NCBI RefSeq assembly: GCF_042680125.1
Contig: NZ_JBHTNY010000047.1
Reading direction: 5' to 3' (one strand)
Source of the DNA: Robinsoniella peoriensis
GTDB lineage: Bacteria; Bacillota; Clostridia; Lachnospirales; Lachnospiraceae
DNA: 60,281 bases
Shown here: in pieces, positions 34,451 through 43,464 of the stretch
Position numbering within the stretch: position 1 is the stretch's first letter
How the letters are laid out: every line of letters begins with the position of its first letter
Notes under the pieces: model-generated
What the model saw: only the letters and a program-made list of their open reading frames with translations
Told to the model about the DNA's origin: nothing
Databases searched by the model: none
Program-made: the position numbers and the translations under genes

Positions 34451-35650
34451 TTAATTTTGTGTATTTACAATCTCCTGCATGATCCCGATTAACTCTTCAT
34501 TTTCCTTATGCGTTCTAACGGCAATGCGGAAATAACCAGCTTTCAGACCATAATAATTACTGCAGTCCCGAATTAAAATACCCAGCTTTTTACATTCCTG
34601 TGCCAGATTCTCCTGACCATAGAAAAACAGGAAATTGGCGCTTGAATCATAAACCTTAAATCCCAGCTCCTTCAATTTGAATGATAAATACTGACGTTCC
34701 TCCCGGATCAGCGCCTTGCTGTTTTCTACAAAACCAACTTCACGAAGTGCTGCTGTCCCCGCCATCTGTGCCGGTATGGATACATTCCAGGGCTGTACCG
34801 TTTCCGTCATTTTCTCTAATAAAGCCTGATTGCTGCAGAATCCATACCCCAGGCGTAATCCCGCCATAGCGTAGAGTTTTGTAAATGCCTTTAATATAAA
34901 CAAATGATCATTGGAAGCAATTTCCTTCTTCATGGTATAAGCCGCAGCATCATCTAAAAAGTCATTAAAACATTCATCTACAATCATCCAGACTCCGCAT
35001 ATCCGGCATTTTTCCAGGATCTGATCCAAAAAATTCTTAGGGCAGGTCAGACCTGTGGGGTTATTTGGAACACATAAGAATAACAAATCCAAATCCGGTG
35101 TAATGGCTTCCAGGTAATCCTCCTGAAGTTCAAATCCCTGCTCCTCACTTAACAGATAATAAACCACCTCACAGCCATTGACACGAAGTGCCTGCTCATA
35201 CTCAGCAAATCCCGGTGCTGCCAGTAATGCTTTTTTCGGTTTGATTGCTGCCGACAGGGAAAAAATCAACTCCGCCGCGCCATTTCCACAGATGATATGA
35301 TCCTTCTCAATTCCTTCCTGTGAAGATAATGCCTCCCGAAGCTTTCCACAGTGGATATCCGGATAATTTGCCGAATTTAAAATTCCTTCGTATGCCGCCT
35401 GAACCACTGCTTTTGGCATTCCCAGGGGATTGATATTCGCAGAATAATCCATTTTTACTTCCTGAGAATAGATGTCTCCACCATGTTTGTGTTTATTGAT
35501 AACCATTTCCGAGGAATAGATGTCTCCACCATATTTGTGTTTATTGATAACCATTTCCGAGGAATAGATGTCTCCGACATGTTTGTGTTTATTGATAACC
35601 ATTTCCGAGGAATAGATGTCTCCGACATGTTTGTGTTTATTGATAACCAT
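34451..35650 (-). CDS. cobD: Threonine-phosphate decarboxylase CobD with repeated N-terminus
   Basis: PLP enzyme making (R)-1-amino-2-propanol phosphate, the linker that CbiB attaches. The family core begins at KHGGDIYSQEVKMDYSANINPLG (positions ~52-75) and runs on with PLP features: CVPNNPTGL, VDECFNDFL and the lysine in FILKAFTKLYAMAGLRLG. Before the core there are three extra 16-residue units, MVINKHK(H/Y)(V/G)GDIYSSE, made by a 48-bp tandem repeat (35466-35657), so the chain has 399 residues rather than ~350. Only the first ATG has a good site (GAGAGGACAAGGAA). Adjacent to cbiB. Confidence 0.93.
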   Translation of the reverse strand: MVINKHKHVGDIYSSEMVINKHKHVGDIYSSEMVINKHKYGGDIYSSEMVINKHKHGGDIYSQEVKMDYSANINPLGMPKAVVQAAYEGILNSANYPDIHCGKLREALSSQEGIEKDHIICGNGAAELIFSLSAAIKPKKALLAAPGFAEYEQALRVNGCEVVYYLLSEEQGFELQEDYLEAITPDLDLLFLCVPNNPTGLTCPKNFLDQILEKCRICGVWMIVDECFNDFLDDAAAYTMKKEIASNDHLFILKAFTKLYAMAGLRLGYGFCSNQALLEKMTETVQPWNVSIPAQMAGTAALREVGFVENSKALIREERQYLSFKLKELGFKVYDSSANFLFFYGQENLAQECKKLGILIRDCSNYYGLKAGYFRIAVRTHKENEELIGIMQEIVNTQN

Positions 35651-35657
35651 TTCCTTG
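35466..35657. repeat. Four tandem 48-bp repeats in the 5' end of cobD
   Basis: Units at 35466-35513, 35514-35561, 35562-35609 and 35610-35657, differing by only a few bases (CACC versus CGAC; GTTTGT versus ATTTGT). No spacers lie between them. Since 48 is a multiple of three, any copy number keeps the cobD frame; each unit encodes the start Met plus 15 residues. Confidence 0.95.
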
Positions 35658-35711
35658 TCCTCTCGGGAGCCTGTACACGCTCCACTCTTCCTGATTCTTT
35701 TCTTTATCTGA

Positions 35712-36686
35712 TTACATAAAGATAAATCCCCATACTGCCAGTTTTACCACAGCGAATGCAAATAAAGATAGTATAGCAGTAGCATAAAGCAAAACGTTTG
35801 CACGTTTAATATCTTCAGGCTCTACCGCCCGGATCGGATCTCCAATCGTTGGCTTTTTATACAATTTTCCAAAATAACAGGCATCACCTGCCAGCTGTAT
35901 CTGCAGTGCTCCTGCCATTACCGCCTCTGTCTGTGCGGAATTGGGACTTGCGTGATTATAACGGTCCCGTTTATAGATCCGGAAGGCATCTTTACTCGAA
36001 AGCCCCGCAAGAAAGGATGCCCCTATCATGAGATATGCACAAAGCCTTGCCGGAATATAATTGACCACATCATCTAACTTTGCCGCAAATCTGCCAAAGT
36101 AAAGATATTTATCATTTTTATATCCTACCATAGAATCCATAGTATTGACCGCTTTATAAAAATATCCAAATACAGCACCGCCGATTGCCATAAAAAGCAT
36201 CGGGGCGATGATTCCATCTGAAGTGTTCTCTGCAACTGTTTCTACCGCTGCTTTCGTTACTCCGGTTTCATCCAGACTTTTGGTATCACGTCCCACGATC
36301 ATAGACACTGCATACCGGCCGCCTTCCAGATCTTTCTCTTTTAGCTTGTCATAGACCTTCATACTCTCTGATTTTAAAGATTTCGTTGCCAAAAGCTGAT
36401 AGCACATAATTGTTTGTAAAATAAAAACCAATGTACTGTTTACCAAACCTGCCAGATACAAGATCAGCCATGGTACCGCTGTCGTTACTCCTGCAACGAT
36501 CACAACCAGTACAACGCCTGCTGTAAGTTCTCCTTTTTCTGTTTTCGGAAAAAGTTTTATAAGCCCTTTTTCCGTAACTGAAATAAGATTTCCCACCAGC
36601 CGGATGGGATGATAGATAAAATGCGGATCTCCAATAAGCAGATCCAGCAGAAAACCTAATATTAATGCTAATATGGATGATAGCAT
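35712..36686 (-). CDS. cbiB: Adenosylcobinamide-phosphate synthase
   Basis: Membrane protein joining aminopropanol phosphate to adenosylcobyric acid. 324 residues, with about five spans and the family marks LDLLIGDPHFIYHPIRLVG, SMIVGRDTKSLDETGV, ETVAENTSDGIIAPMLF, YGRFAAKLDDVVNYIPARL-like (seen as FGRFAAKLDDVVNYIPAR) and SPNSAQTEAVMAGAL. It sits between cbiA and cobD, whose product it uses. Confidence 0.97.
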   Translation of the reverse strand: MLSSILALILGFLLDLLIGDPHFIYHPIRLVGNLISVTEKGLIKLFPKTEKGELTAGVVLVVIVAGVTTAVPWLILYLAGLVNSTLVFILQTIMCYQLLATKSLKSESMKVYDKLKEKDLEGGRYAVSMIVGRDTKSLDETGVTKAAVETVAENTSDGIIAPMLFMAIGGAVFGYFYKAVNTMDSMVGYKNDKYLYFGRFAAKLDDVVNYIPARLCAYLMIGASFLAGLSSKDAFRIYKRDRYNHASPNSAQTEAVMAGALQIQLAGDACYFGKLYKKPTIGDPIRAVEPEDIKRANVLLYATAILSLFAFAVVKLAVWGFIFM

Positions 36687-36753
36687 CCTTCTCTTCCTCC
36701 ACTCTCGCTTCGTTACTTACCGCTGTTTACCGGCTTATGACACAACCGGTGGA

Positions 36754-38130
36754 TCATAACGGATCTTCCTGTAATGCTCTGTACGATACACACTCTTTCA
36801 AGAACCGGTATGGCACCCCGGGATTGGAATAATAATACAAATGTGGAAAACCTGCAATCATATGATCTGTTTTGCAGATACATTCCCACTCCCGTTTGCC
36901 CACAGGCTTTCTGGCATAAAAACTGCCGCCCGTATTTGTACTGTCAAAATAATGGAACTCATGCGCCTTTATAGTACCGATATCCATCCCCAGTAATTGA
37001 TCCTCCCGTGGTGTTAAATCGATATATCCAAACCTTCCAAGCTTTTCGGTACGGTATGCCCTGCCGGAAATCACCCCTGCCATTTCATAGGTATTCCCAT
37101 TCATATCTTCCATCTCTTCATGCAGATACATATATCCGCCGCATTCCGCCATACAGGGAAGTCCGGACTCTATTTTCTCCTTAATATCCTGCCGCATAAT
37201 TTTATTTTGATACAGCTCATTTGCATACAGCTCCGGATAACCTCCATATAACAGCAATCCATCTGCCTGATCCGGAATCTTCGAGTCTGCCAGCGGAGAG
37301 AAATATACCAGTTTAGCTCCCATTTCTTCCAGAATACGAAGGTTGTCCTGATATATAAAACAAAAAGCTTCATCTAAAGCTACTGCAATAACCGGATTTC
37401 CCTCCACCTTTTCCATTTTCGGTGGATTGCCGCTGATGGACGGTGCCGTACCTGCCAGCTCAATCAGACCGTCTATATCCAGGCTCTTTTCCAACACGGA
37501 AGCAAGGTTTTTCAGCTTGGCTTCCAGATCTTTGACTTCATCCGGCAAAACCAGCCCCAAATGCCTGCTTTCAATGAGACAATCTGTTATCTTAGGTACA
37601 TAACCGTACACCCGGATTCCAATTTCTTCCTCAATGGCTGCCTTTATTTTTGGATAGAGCATTGGCGACATCTGGTTCAGGATCACTCCTTTTAGATGGC
37701 TGTCCGGTTTGTATTCCACAAATCCTTTTATCTGTGCAAGAACCGATATACTCATTCCGCGGCAATTTACAACCATTACCGATGGAGTGTCCGTCGCCAC
37801 TGCAAGTTCATAAGTACTGGCGGTCACAGAAGTTCCTCCCAGTCCGTCATAGAACCCCATTACTCCTTCCATCACGGAAATATCGGTATCTTTTGCTGTT
37901 CTGGTAAACAGATATCTGGTCACCTCCGGATTGGTAAAGAACAGATCCAGATTCGCAGATTTTGCTTTAATTACTTTGCTATGAAACATGGGGTCTATAT
38001 AATCAGGACCGCTTTTAAAGGATGAAACTTCCATTCCCCGTTCACGCAATGCCTGCAGAATGCCGCAGGTAATCAGAGTTTTTCCACTGCCGCTTGCACC
38101 TGCGGTGATTAAAATTCTCGGTTGATGCAT
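36754..38130 (-). CDS. cbiA: Cobyrinate a,c-diamide synthase
   Basis: ATP- and glutamine-dependent amidation of side chains a and c. Start at 38130 (MHQPRILITAGASGSGKT), where AAAGGAGG stands four bases upstream; the longer frame has no site. The 458-residue protein has a DRTG-type P-loop (AGASGSGKTLI), FKSGPDYIDPMFHS, VMEGVMGFYDG and a C-terminal amidotransferase-like domain with the cysteine in CMAECGGYMYLHE and a His in AHEFHYFDS. It starts 23 bases after cbiJ/E/T. Confidence 0.97.
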   Translation of the reverse strand: MHQPRILITAGASGSGKTLITCGILQALRERGMEVSSFKSGPDYIDPMFHSKVIKAKSANLDLFFTNPEVTRYLFTRTAKDTDISVMEGVMGFYDGLGGTSVTASTYELAVATDTPSVMVVNCRGMSISVLAQIKGFVEYKPDSHLKGVILNQMSPMLYPKIKAAIEEEIGIRVYGYVPKITDCLIESRHLGLVLPDEVKDLEAKLKNLASVLEKSLDIDGLIELAGTAPSISGNPPKMEKVEGNPVIAVALDEAFCFIYQDNLRILEEMGAKLVYFSPLADSKIPDQADGLLLYGGYPELYANELYQNKIMRQDIKEKIESGLPCMAECGGYMYLHEEMEDMNGNTYEMAGVISGRAYRTEKLGRFGYIDLTPREDQLLGMDIGTIKAHEFHYFDSTNTGGSFYARKPVGKREWECICKTDHMIAGFPHLYYYSNPGVPYRFLKECVSYRALQEDPL

Positions 38131-38153
38131 ATTGCCTCCTTTCGAAGCAGGCA

Positions 38154-40184
38154 CTAGTGATTCCCTGTACAGGAAATAATATAAACCGGATTCTGCCCCA
38201 TCATCATATGATAATGTCCTACTTCTTTTGATTTCCCTACTGACACTGCAGCAATATCCGTTTCTTTAACCGGAAGTTCTTTCAGGCAGTGCAGCGCTTC
38301 TGCCACCGTCTCCAGGGCAATTGCATTGATTACAATTCTTGCTGCAGGATTCTTAGCCAGAATCAATTCCATAATCTGTTTCAGATTTCCTGAGGAACCT
38401 CCAATAAACGCATGGGTCGGAGCCGGGAGATCTTCTAATGCCTCCGGTGCCAGCCCTTCTATCACTTTCAGATTTGGAACAGCAAATTTTTTCCTGTTTT
38501 CACCGATCAGATTTACTGCTTCTTTCTTCTTTTCAATCGCATAAACAAAGCCATTATATGACTGCAGCGCCATTTCAACAGAAACAGAACCTGTCCCTGC
38601 ACCTACGTCATAGATCACGGAATCCTCTTTTAAACGAAGTTTTGATAATGAAATACTGCGCACTTCACTCTTTGTCATCGGCACCTTATCTCTTAAAAAT
38701 GCTTCATCTTCGATACCATGAGTGACCACCATGGAAGCATCCTGATTTTCTATCAATACCACGGAAAGTTTTTCAAAGGATTCTTGTGCCATAGACTTCG
38801 CCGTACCACTTAGAATACGTTCATTGGAATAGGATAGGTTTTCTCCGGCATACACCATCACATCAGAAAACCCATAACTGCACAGGTTCCTGCACAGCTG
38901 ATTTACACCATCCTGCTGCCCGATTAGTGCAAATACCTTTTTATAACGCTTCACTGCTGCAATTGCATTTGCCTCTCTGCCGTGAAGACTTATCAGATGA
39001 ACATCCTCCCAGGCCGTATGCAGTTTACCGCAGAAATAGACAACGGAAGATATCCCGGAATAAACCTCCGTCCTGAAATCCTCAAATAAATCCAGCATTT
39101 TTTTTGCCCCGCTGTAGAATCCAATATCGCCCGACAACAAGACTGCGATCTTTTTATATTCCGGATGCTGTTCCACAAAGTCTTTGATTTCATTATCCCT
39201 GTAGGCTGCAAAAACGGGTTTGCCAAGCTCTACCACTGTATCCAGGATTCTCTTTGCCCCAATCAGAACATCTGCTTCCACACAGGCGCCAAATGCTTCT
39301 CTTGTCATATTTTCCGGCGTACCCATACCAATACCAATCAGAGATACCAGACGTTGTTCCTTCTTTTCTTTCTGATTTAATATACCGAATCTCCTGTTTA
39401 ACAGTTCCAGTATTTCTCCCATGGAATATCCGGTTTCCTCTACCGGTCTGCCAATCAGAATAACTTGTGCGCCCGCTCGTCTGGCAGCCGTTATTTTTTC
39501 TTCAAATCCCCCTGATTTTCCGGAATCCTTTGTAACCAGATAAGAAGCTTTTATCTGCTTTAACATGGCAATATTTAATTCTTCTGAAAATGGTCCCTGC
39601 ATACAGATCAGGTTTTTACCCTGAAAACCTAACTTTGCACATGCTGCTGCAACTTCTGGTGTAGACAGCACCCTGGCAAAAATGCGGTTCTGGTAATCCG
39701 GGACTGCCGTATATTTTGCAAGTTCCTTACTTCCGGTTGTAACAAGCACATTCCCCTCTGTATTTTTCAGAAATTCCACTGCCTCATCTATGGAAGAAAC
39801 GACAGTAATATCTTTATTCTCCCGGATATTGCTATTTCCTCTTAAAAGGCGTAAATACTCAGTGCCGCACTGTTTACAGGCATTTTGGATATTTTCGGAA
39901 ACAGCTACTGCATAAGGATGGGTGGCATCGATTACCAGAGTAATCTGTTCCACTTTCATCAAATCTTCCATCTGTCCTGTGGTTAACCGCCCGGTATGCA
40001 CTTTCATTCCGGGAGCTGCTTCTTTATCTGCATCGGACATAACATTTGAAGAAATCAGCTGCCCTCCATACTCTGTGGCTGTACATACATGAATTTCCAC
40101 ATCCTTATCCACTGTCCCGGTGCACAAATACCCTGCAAGTTCACGGCCTTCTGTTGTCCCTGCAAATATAAGGATCTTATCCAT
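38154..40184 (-). CDS. cbiJ/cbiE/cbiT: Triple fusion: precorrin-6A reductase CbiJ, C5-methyltransferase CbiE, C15-methyltransferase/decarboxylase CbiT
   Basis: A 676-residue chain with three corrin enzymes in order. Residues 1-~265 are CbiJ/CobK (KILIFAGTTEGRELAG, DATHPYAVAVSENI, LVTKDSGKSGGFEEK). Residues ~278-480 are CbiE (VSLIGIGMGTPENMT, VLIGAKRIL, VAVLLSGDIGFYSGA-like). Residues ~490-676 are CbiT (MTKSEVRSISLSKLRL, YDVGAGTGSVSVEMAL, HAFIGGSSGNL). CbiET fusions are common (CobL); joining CbiJ as well puts the reductase on the enzyme that takes its product. Start 40184 has AGAGGA upstream and overlaps cbiH. Confidence 0.95.
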   Translation of the reverse strand: MDKILIFAGTTEGRELAGYLCTGTVDKDVEIHVCTATEYGGQLISSNVMSDADKEAAPGMKVHTGRLTTGQMEDLMKVEQITLVIDATHPYAVAVSENIQNACKQCGTEYLRLLRGNSNIRENKDITVVSSIDEAVEFLKNTEGNVLVTTGSKELAKYTAVPDYQNRIFARVLSTPEVAAACAKLGFQGKNLICMQGPFSEELNIAMLKQIKASYLVTKDSGKSGGFEEKITAARRAGAQVILIGRPVEETGYSMGEILELLNRRFGILNQKEKKEQRLVSLIGIGMGTPENMTREAFGACVEADVLIGAKRILDTVVELGKPVFAAYRDNEIKDFVEQHPEYKKIAVLLSGDIGFYSGAKKMLDLFEDFRTEVYSGISSVVYFCGKLHTAWEDVHLISLHGREANAIAAVKRYKKVFALIGQQDGVNQLCRNLCSYGFSDVMVYAGENLSYSNERILSGTAKSMAQESFEKLSVVLIENQDASMVVTHGIEDEAFLRDKVPMTKSEVRSISLSKLRLKEDSVIYDVGAGTGSVSVEMALQSYNGFVYAIEKKKEAVNLIGENRKKFAVPNLKVIEGLAPEALEDLPAPTHAFIGGSSGNLKQIMELILAKNPAARIVINAIALETVAEALHCLKELPVKETDIAAVSVGKSKEVGHYHMMMGQNPVYIISCTGNH

Positions 40185-40917
40185 GTCTGTATCCTCTCGG
40201 CGTAACCATTTTCCCATCTATTTCCTTTGTCTGGGAATTACCGATAAATACGGTGGTAAACATATCGACTTTTGTATCACGCAGTTCTTTTAAAGTCATT
40301 ACCTGCATGGTTTCTCCTTCTCTGCCAATATTCATTACAATACCGCAGACTGTTTCCGCTGCCTTTGCCTGCATCATAAGATCACAGGCCTTTTGCAGAT
40401 AATCATGACGTTTTTTACTGGACGGATTATACAAACAAATAACAAAATCGGCTTCCGAAGCAAGGACAAGCCTTTTTTCAATTTTTTCCCAGGGGGTTAA
40501 AAGATCACTTAAGCTGATTAATGCAAAATCGTGGATCAAAGGTGCGCCAAGTACAGCCGCTCCGCCGGTAGCAGCAGTGACACCCGGGATTACTTCTACC
40601 CCAATCTCAGGATACCCGGAACCGATCTCCAGCATCAGACCGGACATACCATATACACCGGCATCTCCGCTGCAGATCATCGCTACATTTTTTCCTTTTT
40701 TTGCTTCCTCAAATGCGAGTATACAGCGATCCACCTCTTTGGTCATAGGTGTGGTCAGGAATTCTTTTCCTGCAAAATGTTCTTTAACCAGGTCTACATA
40801 AACAGTATATCCGATAATGGTATCGCAGCTGTTCAGTGCATTAGCCGCACGCATAGTCATCTGTTCATATTCTCCCGGACCAATTCCAACTACATATATT
40901 TTATTCAAATTCAACAC
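40177..40917 (-). CDS. cbiH: Cobalt-factor III / precorrin-3B C17-methyltransferase
   Basis: Methylates C17 with ring contraction. 246 residues of the tetrapyrrole methylase fold: KIYVVGIGPGEYEQMTMRA, IGYTVYVDLV, MICSGDAGVYGMSGLMLE, EVIPGVTAATGGAAVLGAPL, and CLYNPSSKKR. It overlaps cbiG upstream by 17 bases and the CbiJ/E/T gene downstream by eight, so translation is coupled. Confidence 0.96.
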   Translation of the reverse strand: MLNLNKIYVVGIGPGEYEQMTMRAANALNSCDTIIGYTVYVDLVKEHFAGKEFLTTPMTKEVDRCILAFEEAKKGKNVAMICSGDAGVYGMSGLMLEIGSGYPEIGVEVIPGVTAATGGAAVLGAPLIHDFALISLSDLLTPWEKIEKRLVLASEADFVICLYNPSSKKRHDYLQKACDLMMQAKAAETVCGIVMNIGREGETMQVMTLKELRDTKVDMFTTVFIGNSQTKEIDGKMVTPRGYRHG

Positions 40918-41956
40918 TCCATTCTCTTAGGGCAATGGCTGTTGTAATGCCATGTGCCGCTTTCTTTTTTTGTATTAATCTGCCGCCTAAACTGCCAAGT
41001 TGTGCACTTCTTTCGCAGACATTAGATACCCCTGTAATTTCTTTCACAAATTCGGATTCCGTAAAAACTCCTTCTGCCTTTAAAAGTTCATCTTTGCTGT
41101 AAGTAATAAAGGGGATATTATATTTTTCGCAGAAACCCAGGATCCCCGGTTCCTCAGCCTTCAGATCGATACTTGCAATCTGTTCAATTCCATGTATGGA
41201 CACCCCTTCTTCGCTAAGGGAGTCAAGCACGGCTTTCTCAATCTCTGATTCATCCGTTCCTCTCCTGCAGCCGATTCCAATGGTTACAATTTGGGGTATC
41301 AGATGCAGGGTCTGTTTAAATGGCTGGTTTTCGGTATGCAGAGACACTGATATCCCATTGGTCCCTTCGAATACCTGCTCTTTGGTTACCGGAATGATTT
41401 CATCCGGTATCTGATCCAGCACCGGGAAATCACTGTAAAATCCCACTGGCTTTTCATCCAGCACATCTGCAGAAATTTCCTTTGCATAAGTCATATTTTC
41501 AATATACAATCTGTTTTTCTTCGCAAATACATCTACGGCAAACCTGCCATTTACATCCGTAGCAGTTGTAATAACAGGAATAGCACCTGTCAGATTGGCA
41601 AGCACTCCCACCAGATCATTAGCACCGCCCAGATGCCCTGATAACAGCGAAATTGCAAAAATGCCTTTCTCATCCATGACAACTACGGCAGGGTCTTTTG
41701 TCTTATCCCTTACAAAAGGAGCAATGCTGCGAACTGCTATCCCCGACGCCCCAATAAAGCAAATGGCATCACAACTGGCAAACATCTCTCCCGTCCATTC
41801 CTGAAGCGGTTTTGTCAAAGGCATTAACTGATGCGCCCCGGCGTATTTTTTAATAGCAAACGCTTCACAGCAGTACCCCTGCATTGCCAAAGCTTCCGAC
41901 AGATTGCGGCAGAGCCTGCTACCCCGCTCGGTAAAGCTTATCATTGCTAATTTCAT
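40901..41956 (-). CDS. cbiG: Cobalt-precorrin-5A hydrolase
   Basis: Opens the delta-lactone of cobalt-precorrin-5A and frees the C2 unit. The 351-residue protein has the N-terminal and middle CbiG domains (CFIGASGIAVRSIAPFV, LSGHLGGANDLV, TATDVNGRFAVDVFA) and the C-terminal CbiG core (TIGIGCRRGTDESEIEKAV, IASIDLKAEEPGI, AVCERSA-like VSNVCERSAQL). Its start overlaps the cbiF stop by four bases. Confidence 0.96.
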   Translation of the reverse strand: MKLAMISFTERGSRLCRNLSEALAMQGYCCEAFAIKKYAGAHQLMPLTKPLQEWTGEMFASCDAICFIGASGIAVRSIAPFVRDKTKDPAVVVMDEKGIFAISLLSGHLGGANDLVGVLANLTGAIPVITTATDVNGRFAVDVFAKKNRLYIENMTYAKEISADVLDEKPVGFYSDFPVLDQIPDEIIPVTKEQVFEGTNGISVSLHTENQPFKQTLHLIPQIVTIGIGCRRGTDESEIEKAVLDSLSEEGVSIHGIEQIASIDLKAEEPGILGFCEKYNIPFITYSKDELLKAEGVFTESEFVKEITGVSNVCERSAQLGSLGGRLIQKKKAAHGITTAIALREWSVEFE

Positions 41957-42717
41957 ATTAACTCCGTGGCTTCCCGAAACTCTGTTGTAAATGCCGGGTT
42001 GTATAATTCTGATCGGTCATAATGGCTGTGGCTTACCACATCGCCAATGATCATAAGTGCTGTTTTCGTAATATTATTCTCTGCTGCCGTTTTCGCCAGT
42101 GTTCCCACTGTGCAGACAAATGCTTTTTCGTCTTCCCAGGTAGCTTTGTATACGATGGCAGCAGGTGTATCTGCGGTATATCCACCGGCAATCAAACGCT
42201 CTGACAATTTTTCCAGCATCCCTGTACTTAAGAAAACAACCATGGTTGCCTGATGTGCTGCAAAAGAGGCGATTTCTTCTTTTTCCGGTACCGGTGTACG
42301 GCCTGCCATTCTGGTAATAATAACGCTTTGTGATACATTTGGCAGCGTATATTCCAGATTTAGTGCAGATGCCGCACCGCTGAAGGAACTCACTCCGGGA
42401 CAGTAATCATACTGGATCTTCTTTTCATCCAGGACATCCATCTGCTCACGAATTGCTCCATACAGACACGGATCACCCGTATGCAGCCTTACCGTAGTAA
42501 GACCTTTTTCCTCAGACTCAAAGAAAACGTCCAATACCTCTTCCAAAGTCATCTTCGCACTGTTATAAACTGTACAGTCCTCCTTTTTATAATCCAGAAG
42601 CTGCGGATTCACAAGAGAACCTGCATAAATGATAACATCTGCCTCTTCCAATAATTTCTTCCCGCGGACTGTAATTAAATCTGCCGCTCCCGAACCTGCT
42701 CCTACAAAATGTACCAT
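41953..42717 (-). CDS. cbiF: Cobalt-precorrin-4 C11-methyltransferase
   Basis: SAM-dependent methylation of C11. 254 residues with VHFVGAGSGAADLITVRGKKLLEE, IYAGSLVNPQLL, VRLHTGDPCLYGAIREQMD, YDYCPGVSSFSGAASALNLEYTLP-type residues and ITRMAGRTPVPE. It begins one base after the cbiL stop and overlaps cbiG by four. Confidence 0.97.
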   Translation of the reverse strand: MVHFVGAGSGAADLITVRGKKLLEEADVIIYAGSLVNPQLLDYKKEDCTVYNSAKMTLEEVLDVFFESEEKGLTTVRLHTGDPCLYGAIREQMDVLDEKKIQYDYCPGVSSFSGAASALNLEYTLPNVSQSVIITRMAGRTPVPEKEEIASFAAHQATMVVFLSTGMLEKLSERLIAGGYTADTPAAIVYKATWEDEKAFVCTVGTLAKTAAENNITKTALMIIGDVVSHSHYDRSELYNPAFTTEFREATELI

Positions 42718-42718
42718 T

Positions 42719-43402
42719 TTAGTTCTCCTTTACAATAATTAATGAGTAATATCCGGCATCTTCCGGTATTTCTTCCACCGTTCGGTAGATCTTTTCATTT
42801 TCCATGCCGCAGTTTTCTATCATAACTGCACTTTCATTTCTATTTCGCAGTTCTTCTTTTACCCTGGCCATCTTTTTACCTGCTTTCATCAGTACCTTCG
42901 TACCGGGAAGCTGTAAAGCATCTTCAATCTGATAAGATGCCGGTATGACGTGCAACGGCTCTGCCTTTTCTACCAGCCCCATATTTAAGCGGGCGGCAAC
43001 TGCACAAAACGAAGTAATACCGCTCACGATCTCTACTTCATATCCACGGTCCTGAATTCTTTTATGTATATATAAATAAGTGGAATACACCGTTGGATCA
43101 CCCAGCGTTAAAAAGGCAACATTTTTTCCTTCTTTCAGATATTTTTCAACCTGGTCTGCACCTTCGTTATGACTGGCTTCCAGCTTTTCATGATCTTTTG
43201 TCATAGGCATATGTACGGCTATAATCTCTTTTTCATCCAGTTCCTTCACAGCCTGCTTTGTGATCTGATATGCCACACTTTCTTCTTTCACTTTTCCCGG
43301 CACTGCAATCACATCACTCTCCTGAATGATGCGGACTGCTTTTAATGTCAGTAATTCCGGATCTCCCGGTCCGATTCCCAAACCAAATAATTTTCCTGTC
43401 AT
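42719..43402 (-). CDS. cbiL: Cobalt-factor II / precorrin-2 C20-methyltransferase
   Basis: First methylation after cobalt insertion. Start at 43402 (MTGKLFGLGIGPGDPELLTLKA), with AAAGGA seven bases upstream. 227 residues with LTLGDPTVYSTYLYIHKRI, EIVSGITSFCAVAARLNMGL and VLMKAGKKMARVKEEL. It takes cobalt-sirohydrochlorin made by the CbiK half of the cbiO/K gene. The DNA ahead holds a short piece of the AAAGGAAGCCAC repeat. Confidence 0.96.
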   Translation of the reverse strand: MTGKLFGLGIGPGDPELLTLKAVRIIQESDVIAVPGKVKEESVAYQITKQAVKELDEKEIIAVHMPMTKDHEKLEASHNEGADQVEKYLKEGKNVAFLTLGDPTVYSTYLYIHKRIQDRGYEVEIVSGITSFCAVAARLNMGLVEKAEPLHVIPASYQIEDALQLPGTKVLMKAGKKMARVKEELRNRNESAVMIENCGMENEKIYRTVEEIPEDAGYYSLIIVKEN

Positions 43403-43464
43403 TTTGTCATCCTTTGCCACATGCATACCGCCGCTCTGTGGCTTCCTTTCTCCTACATAATTTT

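Noticed and set aside
35466..35657. CRISPR array
   Set aside because: The 48-bp units follow each other without spacers and lie inside the cobD reading frame; no cas gene is near.
35455..35719. Repeat-encoded small proteins on both strands over the cobD repeat
   Set aside because: Frames stay open only because the unit length is a multiple of three; they have no ribosome sites and no family resemblance.
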